Assembly: GCA_033182465.1 (NCBI GenBank)
Contig: CP137321.1
Location: forward strand, 620,001-684,000
DNA length: 64,000 nt
Direction: 5' to 3'
DNA from: Sanghuangporus weigelae
Taxonomy: Eukaryota > Basidiomycota > Agaricomycetes > Hymenochaetales > Hymenochaetaceae
The notes under the pieces are model-generated. The model saw only the letters and a program-made list of their open reading frames with translations. It did not search any database and was not told where the DNA came from. Shown piece by piece: positions 54,227 to 64,000 of the stretch. Made by a program: the position numbers and the translations under genes. The stretch's first letter is position 1. Each line of letters opens with the position of its first letter.

Positions 54227-54610
54227 TCAAGCTAATGGACTAAGGAGCCTGAGTTTGAAGTTCCACGTCAGTTTTCGAATCGCTTCGCTCTAAAGACACC
54301 TTCGAAGAACGCACTTTATGAGAGATGGCTGCGGGTTACTCCTTGTGTACCCGACGTATATGATAAACGGTATCCATCCGTATTGCATTGCAGTCTGTAG
54401 AAGTGGAACAAAAGCAGATATAGGTTTCGAAAGTCTCTCAAAGGCGAAGAAAAAACAAAAACGTGCGTACGTGACCGACGTCGATGACTTTTGCGATGCG
54501 TTCCTAAGGTGTCGCTGAGTTAGTGGATGTTTATTAGGAGCTTGAGATGATAGAGAAGTCACTTTTGCCTCTTCAGAGGGAGTAAGATAGGACGTTAAGC
54601 TCGGCATCAT
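54227..54610 (-). CDS. TOM7: TOM7, subunit of the mitochondrial outer-membrane translocase
   Basis: Tiny tail-type membrane subunit of the TOM complex that modulates its assembly. Four exons are needed: MMPSLTSYLTPSEEAK, then ERIAKVIDVGH, then TAMQYGWIPFIIYVGYTRSN PQPSLIK (transmembrane helix and family signature), then LLSPLA and TGA at 54,229-54,227. The full protein is 60 residues, the normal fungal size. The signature G-W-I-P-(F/L)-(I/V)-(I/L)-Y-(V/L)-G and the ending L-L-S-P-L-(A/S) are diagnostic. Because the exons are 21-81 bases, a simple ORF view shows only the third exon inside a longer false frame. It starts 150 bases from the eIF3f start, transcribed away from it. Confidence 0.93.
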
Positions 54611-54760
54611 GGTGGTCTTTGAGCAACTTGAAGCAAAGGACTGACGTGACTTTGCAGATCGACTTTCCATATTTGGAAACAGAAAGATTTTTCGTTTTCG
54701 AAGCGAACTTCTTGTCTTGAAACGGCGCGCCGCGTCTTCATATCACAACGCTCACAAAAG
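54611..54760. promoter_or_regulatory. 150-base bidirectional promoter, TOM7 and eIF3f
   Basis: Only 150 bases separate the two divergent ATGs. It includes ggcgcgccgcg at 54,724-54,734 and ACGTCAGTCC-like sequence (reverse of ggactgacgtg) near 54,640. No TATA box. Typical of paired housekeeping genes. Confidence 0.55.
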
Positions 54761-55959
54761 ATGCCAATCGGGCAACCCTCGTCTGCACTGAACTTGCAAA
54801 ACTTGAACTCAGGGACTGTTTCCAACCCAACGTATGTATTTCGTTAAGTATGAAGTATGAACAAGATTAAGAATAAAAACCTAATCACGACTTTGTTACA
54901 ACAGGCGGTCTATCCAAAATGTTATAGTCCACCCCGTCGTACTATTCAACATACTCGACCACTACCTCCGGCGAAAAGATTCTCAAGAGCGCGTGATAGG
55001 CACGCTCCTTGGTATACGCACGGAGACAGAGATCGAGGTGCACAACTGCTTTGCCGTCTTGCATAGCGAGACGACCGAGCAGGTGGCGGTGGACCAGGAT
55101 TACCATCGTACGGTATATGACTTGCACCATAAAGTGCATCCGAAGGAGGTTATCGTTGGCTGGTGAGTGTTGGCTTGATTACAGACGAGAGCAAGTTGCG
55201 ACGTTCGTTTGTTACTTGTATGCAGGTACTCGACTGGTTCGAACTTGAATACATACTCTGCCCTCATTCAGTACTTCTACTCACAAGAGACTGCTCCACA
55301 TCCTGCTGTGCATATCACGCTGAACACTGGGACGGAGGAGGGGAGCGAACCGGGTGTAAAGGCCTTCCTCAGGTACGTCTGTCTGCGAGTTCGATTTGAT
55401 GGAAGGGTTGTTCACGATTTGATTTTGTAAAGTTCACCTGTGGGCGTCTACCCTAAACCCGAAAACTGCGTCTTCATCCCCATTCCTTGCGAACTCCGCT
55501 TCAATAACTCAGAACGAGGAGGGCGTACGTCCCCCATATCAAGCTTGCTTGATCAATCTGCTGATATAGTAGTTTTCAGTCGACATCCTCACAAAATCTC
55601 TCTCATCAACTTCTCCATCGGTAACAAACGCCTTGAGCGACATTGAGGTACTCGAACGCTCGGTACAGATGGTATCAGAAATGTTAGACCGAGTCCTCTC
55701 ATATGTGCGATCTGTCATTGCTGGTGAGATAAAAGGCGACCCAGCAATTGGACGATACTTGTTAGAAACTTTCGCTACGAGTACAGAAGGGTTGGATCAA
55801 GGTAGTTTCGCCGGGAGCTTGCAGGTAAGTCTTTCGCGAATCTTTGCATGAAGAACATCACAAATTACAGTACAGGATACACTTATGATCTCTTACCTCG
55901 CGAGCCTCATCAGGTCGCAAGCCGAAGTATCTACACGTTTACAGCTCGTCACTTCGTAG
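54761..55959 (+). CDS. EIF3F: Translation initiation factor eIF3 subunit f
   Basis: MPN-domain subunit of eIF3, acting in the 43S pre-initiation complex. ATG 54761 gives MPIGQPSSALNLQNLNSGTV, then NVIVHPVVLFNILDHYLRRK, SQERVIGTLLGIRTETEIEV, HNCFAVLHSETTEQVAVDQD, HKVHPKEVIVGWYSTGSNLN and HPAVHITLNTGTEEGSEPGV. The helical C-terminus has DIEVLERSVQMVSEMLDRVL and LMISYLASLIRSQAEVSTRL, ending LVTS at TAG 55,959. About six exons and 310 residues. The JAMM metal ligands (H-x-H...S-x2-D) are not conserved at VIVGWYSTGS, as expected for an MPN-minus structural subunit, so it is not a deubiquitinase by sequence. Confidence 0.94.
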
Positions 55960-56115
55960 GTCTCGGGTGTATGATAGAAAAGTCACGCTGCATTTGTTGT
56001 ATTCCCGCTTTGTTGTTGAACCGTCAAAAAAAAGTTGACTCGGCGAAACGCCGGCGGTGCCGGCGATGGACTTGTTCTCCCCGAACCTCATAGCCTACAC
56101 GCCAATTTTGTAGGG

Positions 56116-56470
56116 ATGACAAATGCGGAGCAAGTGCGAATTTCAGGCGAATGCCTTTTTCAGTAGCATGCTGGCCTTGGTCGATTTCTGTCTATTGCTC
56201 TATGACCAAACTGGCTCTTCACATCATATGAATCTTTGGCTTTGACGAAGCTTTTCTTTTTGACAGAGCTGGACGCCTGCCGGACGAGTATAAATGGACG
56301 CAATCCTGTCAATGGCTCTTCATTGATGAATTTCTGAACCGATTATCTGGTATGATCGCCGTTCATTCGCTACAGGATCTCGTGCCCGACTCTGCGTCTG
56401 TAACAAATGGTTGAGGCTGACTGATCTTGTGCCTCTTTACGCAACAGCGTTGCGCAAGTTCCGGGAGTGA
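56116..56470 (+). CDS. Orphan mini-gene candidate, 50 residues in three exons
   Basis: Not recognised. Exons 56116-56162, 56267-56349 and 56448-56470 join in frame across two plausible introns (GTAGCA..TTGACAG and GTATGA..CAACAG) to give MTNAEQVRISGECLFQAGRL, DEYKWTQSCQWLFIDEFLNR and LSALRKFRE, followed by TGA. The composition is protein-like (Trp, Phe, Glu and Lys well mixed). The open frame continues upstream of the ATG as GLVLPEPHSLHANFVG, so the gene may start earlier. It could also be the first part of a longer gene whose later exons lie at 57.5-58.3 kb. Conservation is untested. Confidence 0.3.
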
Positions 56471-57521
56471 CAAGCGAAAGGCGAAAAGGAAATCAACTTT
56501 TCAGTCCTGCACTTCCACGTTGCGTGGGTTGCTCCGACATGCCCAGATTGCTTGACAATCTGTTGTGTCTCTATCCTGACCAAGCATCGATACCATATTT
56601 AAAGAATTCACGCGCCTTTCTGACCTTCTCTATAGATATGCTCTCGCCGAACCTATCCTATTTTGTGGTCATGTCAATTCGGCTCGCAGACTTTTAGAGC
56701 TTCATGCCACGAGGCGCTGGTCTCATAATCCATTTTCGCCTGCCCAGGCGCGCGAGGAAGCACAAGGCCAGCCTCCGTCTGCTCTCGCTGAGGCATATAA
56801 ACGAATGAACTCATGTACTGACGCCGTCGATACATGGATGTTCCTATTTTTGGCAATCGCCTCTCTTTGGAGGTGCGCTTGTGCGTCTCTATAAAGCAAG
56901 AGTCTGATATTGGCCTGCCTCATGGAGTCACTACGAGTCGAACTTCGTAATTGTGTTGTGACCGCTACCGAACGAGCCTGGATCGCAGAACGCGCAGGTG
57001 GTACAATCTGAAAGCAGGCGAAGTCCTTTAGAAGCCATCCACTCTTCTGTCTCCGTCAGCCCTTCGCGCGAAGAGTCCGCGACTTATTAGCATGTTCTGA
57101 TTGTACAGCGTCAAATGCCGTGCTACTCCAAAACCTCCGTTGGGAAGGGCAAAAGGAATCTTCTCGGACCCGCTTCAATGTATCGGTTTGATTTGTTCAT
57201 TTGAAGTTCGTCGTCTAAAGCTCACCTTTTGAGGGCATGCTGGTCGGCTTACTTCTCCTAATTTGGCAAGCGCCTGACGAACTCGAACTATAAAGGCTGC
57301 ATAATTTCTCTTTACTCTTTGAGATCGCTTGCCTCGGCTCTGTCAGAAACTTTCTTCCGCAATTCTGTGCTCATACCTGATAACCGTCGAGTTATGAGAA
57401 TCATGCGTGGTAGCGCCGCACTTACAGTCGTTTCCCTGAAGGTGGTCATGTTTGTCGGTGCCCAACCGATTAGGTCTCCTGTCAGTGGGTACATTGTTCG
57501 CGAAGAATTGTCAGCTAACAG
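56471..57521. other. About 1 kb without a clear gene
   Basis: Short frames only. A 72-codon plus-strand frame at 57,319-57,537 includes MRIMRGSAALTVVSLK and could be the first exon of the orphan gene that follows. Splice-like signals are present near 57,450, but no firm join was found. Confidence 0.3.
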
Positions 57522-58302
57522 CCACAAGGCCAGGTAGCTGAAAGTGCGATATTGGAGTGTCCTGTGAGTACGAGACCTTTATTACGATGCGCCACAGCTA
57601 ATCCAAGTCGTTGAGTTTCATGAAGACATTTTAAGCCTAAGAGGGTTATCAGCTCAGACTTTCAACGTCAACGTTCATGGTAATGTGAACGTGGTACGCT
57701 ACTTTGTTCACCTCGCATATTCTCTACAAGTACGCTGACATATCTATTGATAGAATTTCTACGAGTCCGAAGATGAAATCAACTCAAACCAGAACTCCTC
57801 TGCTCGTGAAGTGCAAAACCTTGCAGACGTCAGTCTTCCGATTGTTCCATCTCTAGTTTTATCCAGCACCTAAAAGCAAGGCAGACGAACACCCAGCTTT
57901 CGGAGGACTGTCCATCTGACGCTTCATGTATCGAGCCGAACACGATTATCGCAACGGAAAGTGATGGTCTCTCATTTACTTCTGGAGGTTCTTCTGTAAG
58001 CATTTTCTATTGTATCCCAGCAGTTCAGGTGGTTCATCGGAGATATCTTCGCAGACTTTGGTATCGACTTTGAACCGGATCCCCTCGAAAATGACTACAG
58101 CAAATGTCCCGAAGACCACTATGATGGTGCGAGCAACTTTCTTGCACGTATAATTTATGATTCTCACATATGTATCCTGTCTAGGCGCCGTGTGCAGATT
58201 GTCCAGGAGCAGCCGCTGCAACGGGATCAGACAGTGCTGCTGTGGTCCAATAACGTAGGCCCTCAACCTGTCAGTTTATATGCAGATGTCATCTTCTGAG
58301 CC
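57522..58302 (+). CDS. Orphan multi-exon gene candidate, unknown function
   Basis: Not recognised. Four exons keep one frame: 57522-57563 (PQGQVAESAILECP), 57598-57693 (LIQVVEFHEDILSLRGLS then AQTFNVNVHGNVNV), 57754-57828 (NFYESEDEINSNQNSSAREV), 57867-57995 (HLKARQTNTQLSEDCPSDAS, IEPNTIIATESDGLSF). The 38-base intron between the last two is short. After 57,995 two readings compete: one open for about 92 codons to TGA 58,302 (QFRWFIGDIFADFGIDFEPD ... QPVSLYADVIF), the other Ser/Thr-rich ending APCADCPGAAAATG...VVQ via a 57-base intron. The start is not located; an exon at about 57,380-57,450 is possible. Consistent splice phases argue for a real gene, but the model is incomplete. Confidence 0.35.
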
Positions 58303-58921
58303 TAGATGCTTCAGGAGGTTTTGACAAATACAATTGTGTGAGAAAGTCCAGAGCCTTACCGTCTCATAGTGCGCTTTCTCTTTCGATGTTTGAACCGCTC
58401 AACAACTAGAAGCCGAAGTGTGTCTTGAGGATGCCCCTCAAGCGATTTTTTTATTTGTTCTAGTCTCTTATTTAATTTGTGTAGCACGAATCCCTTCACA
58501 GATTATCTATTCTCCGCTCGTTTGCGCTCCAGCAGAATTTTCTCTTTTGCTTTGTTTGTTTCTTACAGTGGTATAATCAGTGCGCCTGCACCAATATTAA
58601 TGAATATTCCGACTCCAAATTTATGCGAATTACTTCCGTTTCTTTTTTCCCCCTCCATGACGATATCGTTCCTCGTTACTTACAAAAAGCTACGCTCCCG
58701 TATTACAAACTTTGAACTAAGAGTTATTTTATCCCGAGCTTAGCGCCTTGGCTGGATTATTCGCATGGTGGCCTCGCGTTGTTTTATGGGGTCAAAGCTG
58801 AATTCTAATTTTCGGTTCCCAATCCGGAAGAGCGCCAAATAAATCAGCAACATCACTGTTCGTTCAATTGGCAAAGAGCGCTCAAACGCCCTCTCGTACT
58901 ATTTATGAGTCCCTCTGATCT
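58303..58921. other. Intergenic, promoter of the PLP enzyme gene
   Basis: 619 T-rich bases. A frame at 58,477-58,743 is hydrophobic by base composition only. Just before the start, a CT-rich segment and ACTATTTATGAG near 58,900 may serve as core promoter. Confidence 0.35.
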
Positions 58922-60909
58922 ATGTCTTTCTTTGTGCAACGGTCTCTAGCAATGAAGGAGCCTCTTTCTTCACCGCCGGGCAGTGCCCCTTTGGGCGCAC
59001 CTATCCCAAATCTTCTTCACGCACTCTCTGTTTCTCTTCCAACGTGGCAGGATAACGTTGATTGGGCAGAAGCAAATGCGAGAGTCGTGGATGTCATGTC
59101 CACGGGATATCCACGTTTTTTCGTGCAGAGGAACATTCAGAAGGTTTGGGCAAGCTATTAAATTCGTATTATGCCTGGCTCATTATGTCTAACGCAGCTA
59201 GCAAGGCTTTGTTTGGATGCTGCAAAAAATCAAACAGACATGGCTATGCTTTTCCCTACAGAACGCACTGCTCGAGAATGCATTCCGTACATGAAACGGA
59301 TAGAACCACGATCCTCAGCTCAGATGATCCATTTCGAGCTTCACAGCGAGACGGACGCTCCATCACCTGAGAGCGGTGTGGAGCTTTATGCAGTCTTCTT
59401 CAGGCCAGAGCTTTGGAAGATTGCAAAGTCATTCTGGCAACATGCTGGAATGGGCATCTCCAGCCGTTATGCCGACGTGATCCTTGGTCGACTGGAGGCT
59501 GGTTACAAGCTGATAATAGTCAAGAACCCTCCAACGAATGCTCTGGTATGAGAGTATCAAATCTGTGGCTTCACGATCCGCTACTTTTTCTGACCTCTTC
59601 TTCATTCACAGAATCTGGATTCTCGGGCGCAAGAAGAGAAGTGTACTCTGCGGCGTAGAATTGCAGGCTTAATCAATGACAATCGAAGTCGCTCCAGTCC
59701 ATCCTTAGGAGAGCAAAGTCTTGGAAATGAACCAGCAGAAGAGGACCATGTTTTCCTATATCCGACAGGGATGTCCGCGATCTGGCATGCCCACCAGCTG
59801 AGTTTGGCCTTCTTATCAGGAAGCAAATGTATATGTTTTGGGTCTGTCGTTGAACCGTTCATGAACTAATCTAGGGACTAATGAGTTCCGATAGTTTTTC
59901 TTACACTGATACGATCAAAGTCATTGACCGCTGGAGTTTTGGGTCAGCCACTTTCTTCGATGGCCCGGATACTGACCTTGACGCCCTTGAGAAGTTTTTG
60001 CCCAATTGTCCCACCGCTGCGCTCTTCTGCGAGGTTCCATCAAACCCACTTTTGCAAACGCCAAATTTACCGCGGCTCCGCGCACTTGCTGATAGATTCG
60101 GCTTCTTAATAGTCGTGGATGAAACGGTTGGCAACTTCATCAATGTAGATGTGTTCCGGCATGCGGACATTATCACAACGAGCTTGAGCAAATTATTCAG
60201 CGGAAGTGCAAATGTCATGGGCGGAAGGTAAACTTTTTACAGGAACCATTTCAGTGCCTCGTGCTAAACAAAATGTTCACCGGGTTCCAGTCTAGTTCTC
60301 AACCCGAATTCTCCGCACTTCTCGTTCATGAGCGCTCATCTCAGGAAGACATACGTTGACGATTACTATTATGAGGATGCTGTGGTCATGGAAGCAAATT
60401 CACGTAATTTCGCGGAACGTGTTGCTATCATCAATGCTAATGCTGTCGCCGTCTGCGAGTTCTTGAGAACCCGATCATTGACTTTCGCTGGTCCGAATGG
60501 TCCGAATCCGTCTTCTGATTCGTGCGACTTCGTCATCAAAAATGTATTCTTCCCGAAGTGGGTGACCCGGGAGAACTATGATCTTTGTCGCAAACCGGGT
60601 GCTGAGGACAGCTTTGGCCCTCTCTTCTCCCTTACCTTCACTTCTCCGGAGGCTTCGCATGCTTTCTTTGATTCACTCCAATGCGCCAAGGGACCCTCCT
60701 TGGGAACAAACTTCACTCTTGCGTGCCCATATACTATCTTGGCCCACTATAATGAGCGACCATGGGCGGCGGCGTATGGAATCGAAGAAGGAATCGTGCG
60801 TCTTAGTGTAGGAATGGAAGAACGAGAAGAGCTGATGGAGTGGATACACATCGCGCTGATGGAGGCTGAGAGATACTCAATGATGAATACATGCTCAAAT
60901 AGAGGATAA
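58922..60909 (+). CDS. Cystathionine gamma-synthase-like PLP enzyme (fungal Str2 type)
   Basis: Pyridoxal-phosphate enzyme of the Cys/Met metabolism family; fungal Str2-type enzymes join cysteine to O-acetylhomoserine (transsulfuration). ATG 58922 gives MSFFVQRSLAMKEPLSSPPG; the second Met fits the family start equally well. Landmarks are LLHALSVSLPTWQDNVDWAE, MSTGYPRFFVQRNIQK, LYAVFFRPELWKIAKSFWQH, HVFLYPTGMSAIWHAHQLSL, and DTDLDALEKFLPNCPTAALF. The cofactor-binding region is RFGFLIVVDETVGNFINVDV and the lysine motif is DIITTSLSKLFSGSANVMGG. The C-terminal domain runs through EEGIVRLSVGMEEREELMEW to TAA-like end at 60,909. Five or six exons, about 600 residues; the intron at about 59,842 uses a weak GTCTGT donor. 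Which reaction it runs in this fungus is inferred from the family. Confidence 0.88.
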
Positions 60910-61025
60910 GCCTACACAATGAAGGGATGATTGCATTAAAATACCACCTGCCAAACTTACTCGTCAACGAGCGTGCTGGAGATTGTTGGATGTCCATTTT
61001 AAGGATACAATCTGATATATGCCAA

Positions 61026-62872
61026 CTAATGCCGCTCACGTTCGGTCAACGTTTCAAGCTCGTACCCTGGGTTCTGCGCCGCCCATCCCCGGTCATAGCT
61101 GTAGCGACTCTGCGGATAATCCCTCCTTCGGCTCTTGTCATTAGAGTCGTTGATGTCGACGTCCTCACCAAGATCTCCTACCAAGAGAGTTCGACGGGCG
61201 CGAGCATCGCCTTTGACGCTGAAGAAAGAAGTGTTCATCGAGACGGGTTCTTGGTTGTTGGCACGTTTCAAATTCAGCATCAGTCGACATATCATAACTG
61301 TCGTGATGACATTTGTGAACGGTGCGTTTGCAAATTTGAGGTCCACCTAAAGGCCCATGTCCGACGTCAAACACAAAGGAATAGTTAAGTGAGACACCTG
61401 AAGCATACCGGCGCGACCTTAGACACGACAAGGGGGATTGAGCTATCATCAGGTGAAAATAAACAGGGGCTTACGATGTAAGTCACAACATTCGCAAGAT
61501 TCACAAGGAATATGACCCTGCCACGCGTTGTAGTCGTGTAAGTCACAAGCTGAGGATAATAGCATGTCTTAGACCTACAAGAAATACATGACTCCTGTTG
61601 CAACAGAAGCTAGTCAGGTATCTATGGAACCATATATAGGCACATCTAACTTACCGTCTCGGAACAGCACATTTAGGATACCTCCCTTCATAGATCCATA
61701 TCTTCGCAGTCGAACCGCCCTTATGAGTGTCATAACAAATATTAGGGTTGGAAATATGAGCTGTCCCATCCAGAATACGGCGAATCCTTATGCAAACTCA
61801 TAAGAGAGAATATCGTTGAAACTTTTGTTACTTACTGATGCCTCTAAATATCATTTTGTAGGAGTTTGTGAGGTAAGGCGAATGAATATGTCAGAGAATC
61901 TTACTGATTCGGCTTTCCTGTCAGGATGCAACCAATCTCCCCTGTCATAACATGATTTAGATTCCAGTGACCGTGAAGTTCCAAAAGACCTCACAGGAAG
62001 GGAGGGGAACAGGAACACCTCCGTCAACAGCCCACTTGAGATGTGTTAGAGCATTTCCTGTGTACGGTGGCTGTTCTCACTCACGCTCTCCAATACGATT
62101 TCTGAAATAAAGAACGGGAATAATACGACTATGACCCACTAGAAAACACTTTAGTTGGTAAATAACGATAGGAACAAATTCCACATACCCAAGCCTGGCC
62201 ATAGAGAGCATAAACACGGAGCGAAAGAGTCAAGCCAGACGCTACATTTGATATGATCTGCATTACGCCAGGAAATTTCACGAAACGGAGACATCTAAGA
62301 TTTTTAAATATCAAAGACCCAGCCCAACCTTTTTTGAACCTACTCACTGCTATACATCCACACAGTGTCAATGTTAACAGGATCAACTAAGAGTTCGTAT
62401 ATGTTGGACAAACCTGCTGAGAGAACGGGACATGAAAGCCTGAAGTGGAATGAAGCGAACCATACAACCGAAGACGAAACACATACGCACCTATCAAAGT
62501 CGGGAAGAGCGAAAGATACAACGTGTATCGGTTCTATGATCTTTGTTAGTCTTCCGCCCAAAAATATCAAAGACGAAATGTTTACACGCACCAAGAACCA
62601 TAAGGCGGTCGGGAATGTGAACTTTCGTCTCCAGAATGTGTCGATTTCTCTATCGAGCGTAATAAAGTATTCGTAGAGGGCAAACGCTTTTTGAAAAACG
62701 ACATTAGTTGCGTAAAATTGTACGTGCTCTAAGGTTACTCACCATAACTTGCAGTGGTATACTGCTTTACGGCCAATCTGCATCGGCAGCCAAGTCATTT
62801 TAGCCATTAGTAGCAATAGTAATGTAGCACTCACAAGTGTCGAGCTGCTGTAGTTATCTGCTCTGGGTCCAT
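61026..62872 (-). CDS. DUF6533-type multi-pass membrane protein
   Basis: Agaricomycete-expanded family of unknown function with about seven membrane segments. ATG 62872 gives MDPEQITTAARHL, then LAVKQYTTASYAFALYEYFI, then TLDREIDTFWRRKFTFPTAL WFL, the DUF6533 hallmark (E-Y-x-I-T-L-D-x-E). Later exons hold hydrophobic segments, for example around 62,129-62,386 (GLTLSLRVYALYGQAW) and 61,590-61,800. The C-terminal cytoplasmic tail reads RRTLLVGDLGEDVDINDSND and KSRRRDYPQSRYSYDRGW, ending ELETLTERERH at TAG 61,026. Nine or more short exons; inner joins not all resolved. The tail motif recurs in the gene at the right edge. Only 116 bases separate its stop from the converging PLP enzyme gene. Confidence 0.8.
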
Positions 62873-63803
62873 AGCGGAGGAACGGAGCGCGATTGCCAAG
62901 GTGGTTGCTTAGAAGGGCATTGCCGTAGAGGAGGCTGACATGTTATAAAGGCTGACAGCAATTCTAATTTTACTCTGGATGGCTATTCATCTTCTCTCTG
63001 GTCGCGGCATTGAAACTTGCGTGGGACAGATCTTATGATGGACAATGCGACCGATCATCAATATCTCCCACAGGCTATTCAAATGGATTACCTGTGCTTC
63101 TGTCCACAACCCATCAGAGCACCTCCGCTGCTTCACGCAGGCACGGAAGAAAGACGCAAGAGGACAGAAGGCACACAAGCTTCCAGAGGTTTGTGTCTTC
63201 CATGATATGGTCATGAAGTGAGGCAGAATCTCAACGCGGCAACTCTTGACAAATCTGCAGTCGGCTTCTGCCCCCCATGATCGTAGGCTAGGTGAGAATC
63301 GTTGGTAAGAACTCATGAGCTTTCATCAGACTCTGGCGAAGTTGCCAAAATTGTGAAAAACCCGCAGCGGCACAGCTCTTTTTGGGACGTTCAATCAGCT
63401 TCCAAGTCAGATTCTACTCGGAAAAGTTGTCCATAGAATACAACATACTGCACTTGACAGTCGCGCCAGGTCTGATAGGATGATAATTGTCGAATGGAAT
63501 CATCTGGAAAAACATTTGGCTGGGCAGTGAAATAAAACTACGCATTTTCCCACAATTTTCAAAAATGCACGTGACTTAGCGAACACACTCAAGCAGGAGA
63601 CATGCGACCAATGAACAAAGAGGGTGATGCAATAGCCAAGATGCAAAGTCACATCGCACCACTATCACACCCCGCTTTCCGACTCGGACTTTGGCTGCTA
63701 AAATTAGTGTGACTCTACTACTAATGCTGTCGTGAGAAATATGAAGAATTTTGAAGCTGCCATGATTCTGTACAGTTATTGAGGTATTGAGTTGCCATCT
63801 ATA
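62873..63803. other. Intergenic between the two DUF6533-type genes
   Basis: 931 bases with the first gene's promoter and the edge gene's 3' region. Frames of 62-109 codons at 62,987-63,316 occur on both strands and lack membrane segments or the family motif. Not considered coding. Confidence 0.4.
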
Positions 63804-64000
63804 TCATCGGTGAGACATGGTATCCAGCTCGAGTTCCGTTTCTTCTTCGGACTGTATCCAAACTTCGACCTGCCTCGGATCAATTCGTTTCGTATCTCGC
63901 TTTCGTGTGCGATCATTGAGGTTGTCGATGTCCATTTCTGCACCGAGATCTCCCAGGTATGTGCGTCCTAGATGCGCTTCGCAGTTGGCGCGGAACTGGG
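63804..64000 (-). CDS. C-terminus of a second DUF6533-type protein, cut by the right edge
   Basis: The frame ends at TGA 63,806-63,804 and is open to the edge. It reads FRANCEAHLGRTYLGDLGAE, MDIDNLNDRTRKRDTKRIDP, EVWIQSEEETELELDTMSHR. The segment LGDLG-x-E-x-DI-x(2)-ND-x(1-2)-RKRD matches the tail of the neighbouring gene (VGDLGEDVDIND...RRRD), so this is its tandem paralog. The membrane part lies outside the window. Confidence 0.75.
   Translation of the reverse strand, partial: QFRANCEAHLGRTYLGDLGAEMDIDNLNDRTRKRDTKRIDPRQVEVWIQSEEETELELDTMSHR

Noticed and set aside
1-64000. Search for mobile elements and virus-like elements
   Set aside because: No transposase, reverse transcriptase, integrase or capsid-like frames, and no long terminal or inverted repeats were seen by eye.

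Overview
The window looks like nuclear DNA of a filamentous basidiomycete, most likely an Agaricomycete. Nearly every gene is cut by short introns (about 50-60 bases, GT..AG with a CTNAC-like branch). Conserved housekeeping proteins alternate on both strands with little space between them. Two lineage-typical features are DUF6533-type membrane proteins and a membrane-anchored pepsin. I see no CRISPR array, no rRNA, no convincing tRNA and no recognisable transposon, LTR element or virus-derived element. Gene models were built by eye from codon continuity across plausible splice sites; ends are firmer than every internal junction.

Layout. 1-6.4 kb: a truncated gene at the left edge, an orphan multi-exon gene (750-1584, -), about 4 kb without a clear gene, then a HUG-domain (Hug1/Dif1/Spd1-like) candidate ribonucleotide reductase inhibitor (-). 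7-16.3 kb: ribosomal protein uL29/L35 (+), an atypical dual-specificity-type phosphatase (-), AP-2 sigma (+), the TORC2 subunit SIN1 (+) and a mitochondrial PPR protein (+). 16.7-25.7 kb: membrane-anchored aspartic protease (-), hydroxyacid-oxoacid transhydrogenase (+), two tiny paralogous Cys/His-motif genes with matching core promoters (+), and a dihydrodiol/xylose dehydrogenase-like oxidoreductase (+). 26-32.7 kb: two tandem GNAT acetyltransferases (-) divergent from VAC14 (+).

32.7-42.4 kb is gene-poor and holds only a GPI-type chitin deacetylase (+, 36.3-37.9 kb), flanked by 3.6 and 4.6 kb deserts that share one perfect inverted repeat. 42.5-56 kb is dense again: Ste20/GCK kinase (-), TFIIF alpha (-), AFG1 ATPase (-), RNF220-like E3 ligase (+), TOM7 (-, easily missed because its exons are tiny) and eIF3f (+), the last two sharing a 150-base promoter. 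56-58.3 kb has two orphan candidate multi-exon genes. 58.9-64 kb: cystathionine gamma-synthase-like enzyme (+) and two DUF6533-type genes (-), the second cut by the right edge.

Functionally this is mostly general cell machinery: translation (L35, eIF3f), transcription (TFIIF), TOR and polarity signalling (SIN1, GCK kinase), endosome and lipid trafficking (AP-2, VAC14), mitochondrial upkeep (PPR, AFG1, TOM7, HOT) and cell surface (chitin deacetylase, protease). I see no metabolite cluster. The least explained material is the twin mini-genes at 22.6-23.8 kb, the orphan genes at 0.75-1.6 and 56.1-58.3 kb, and the deserts. In these areas the most plausible undescribed item is the twin mini-gene family.
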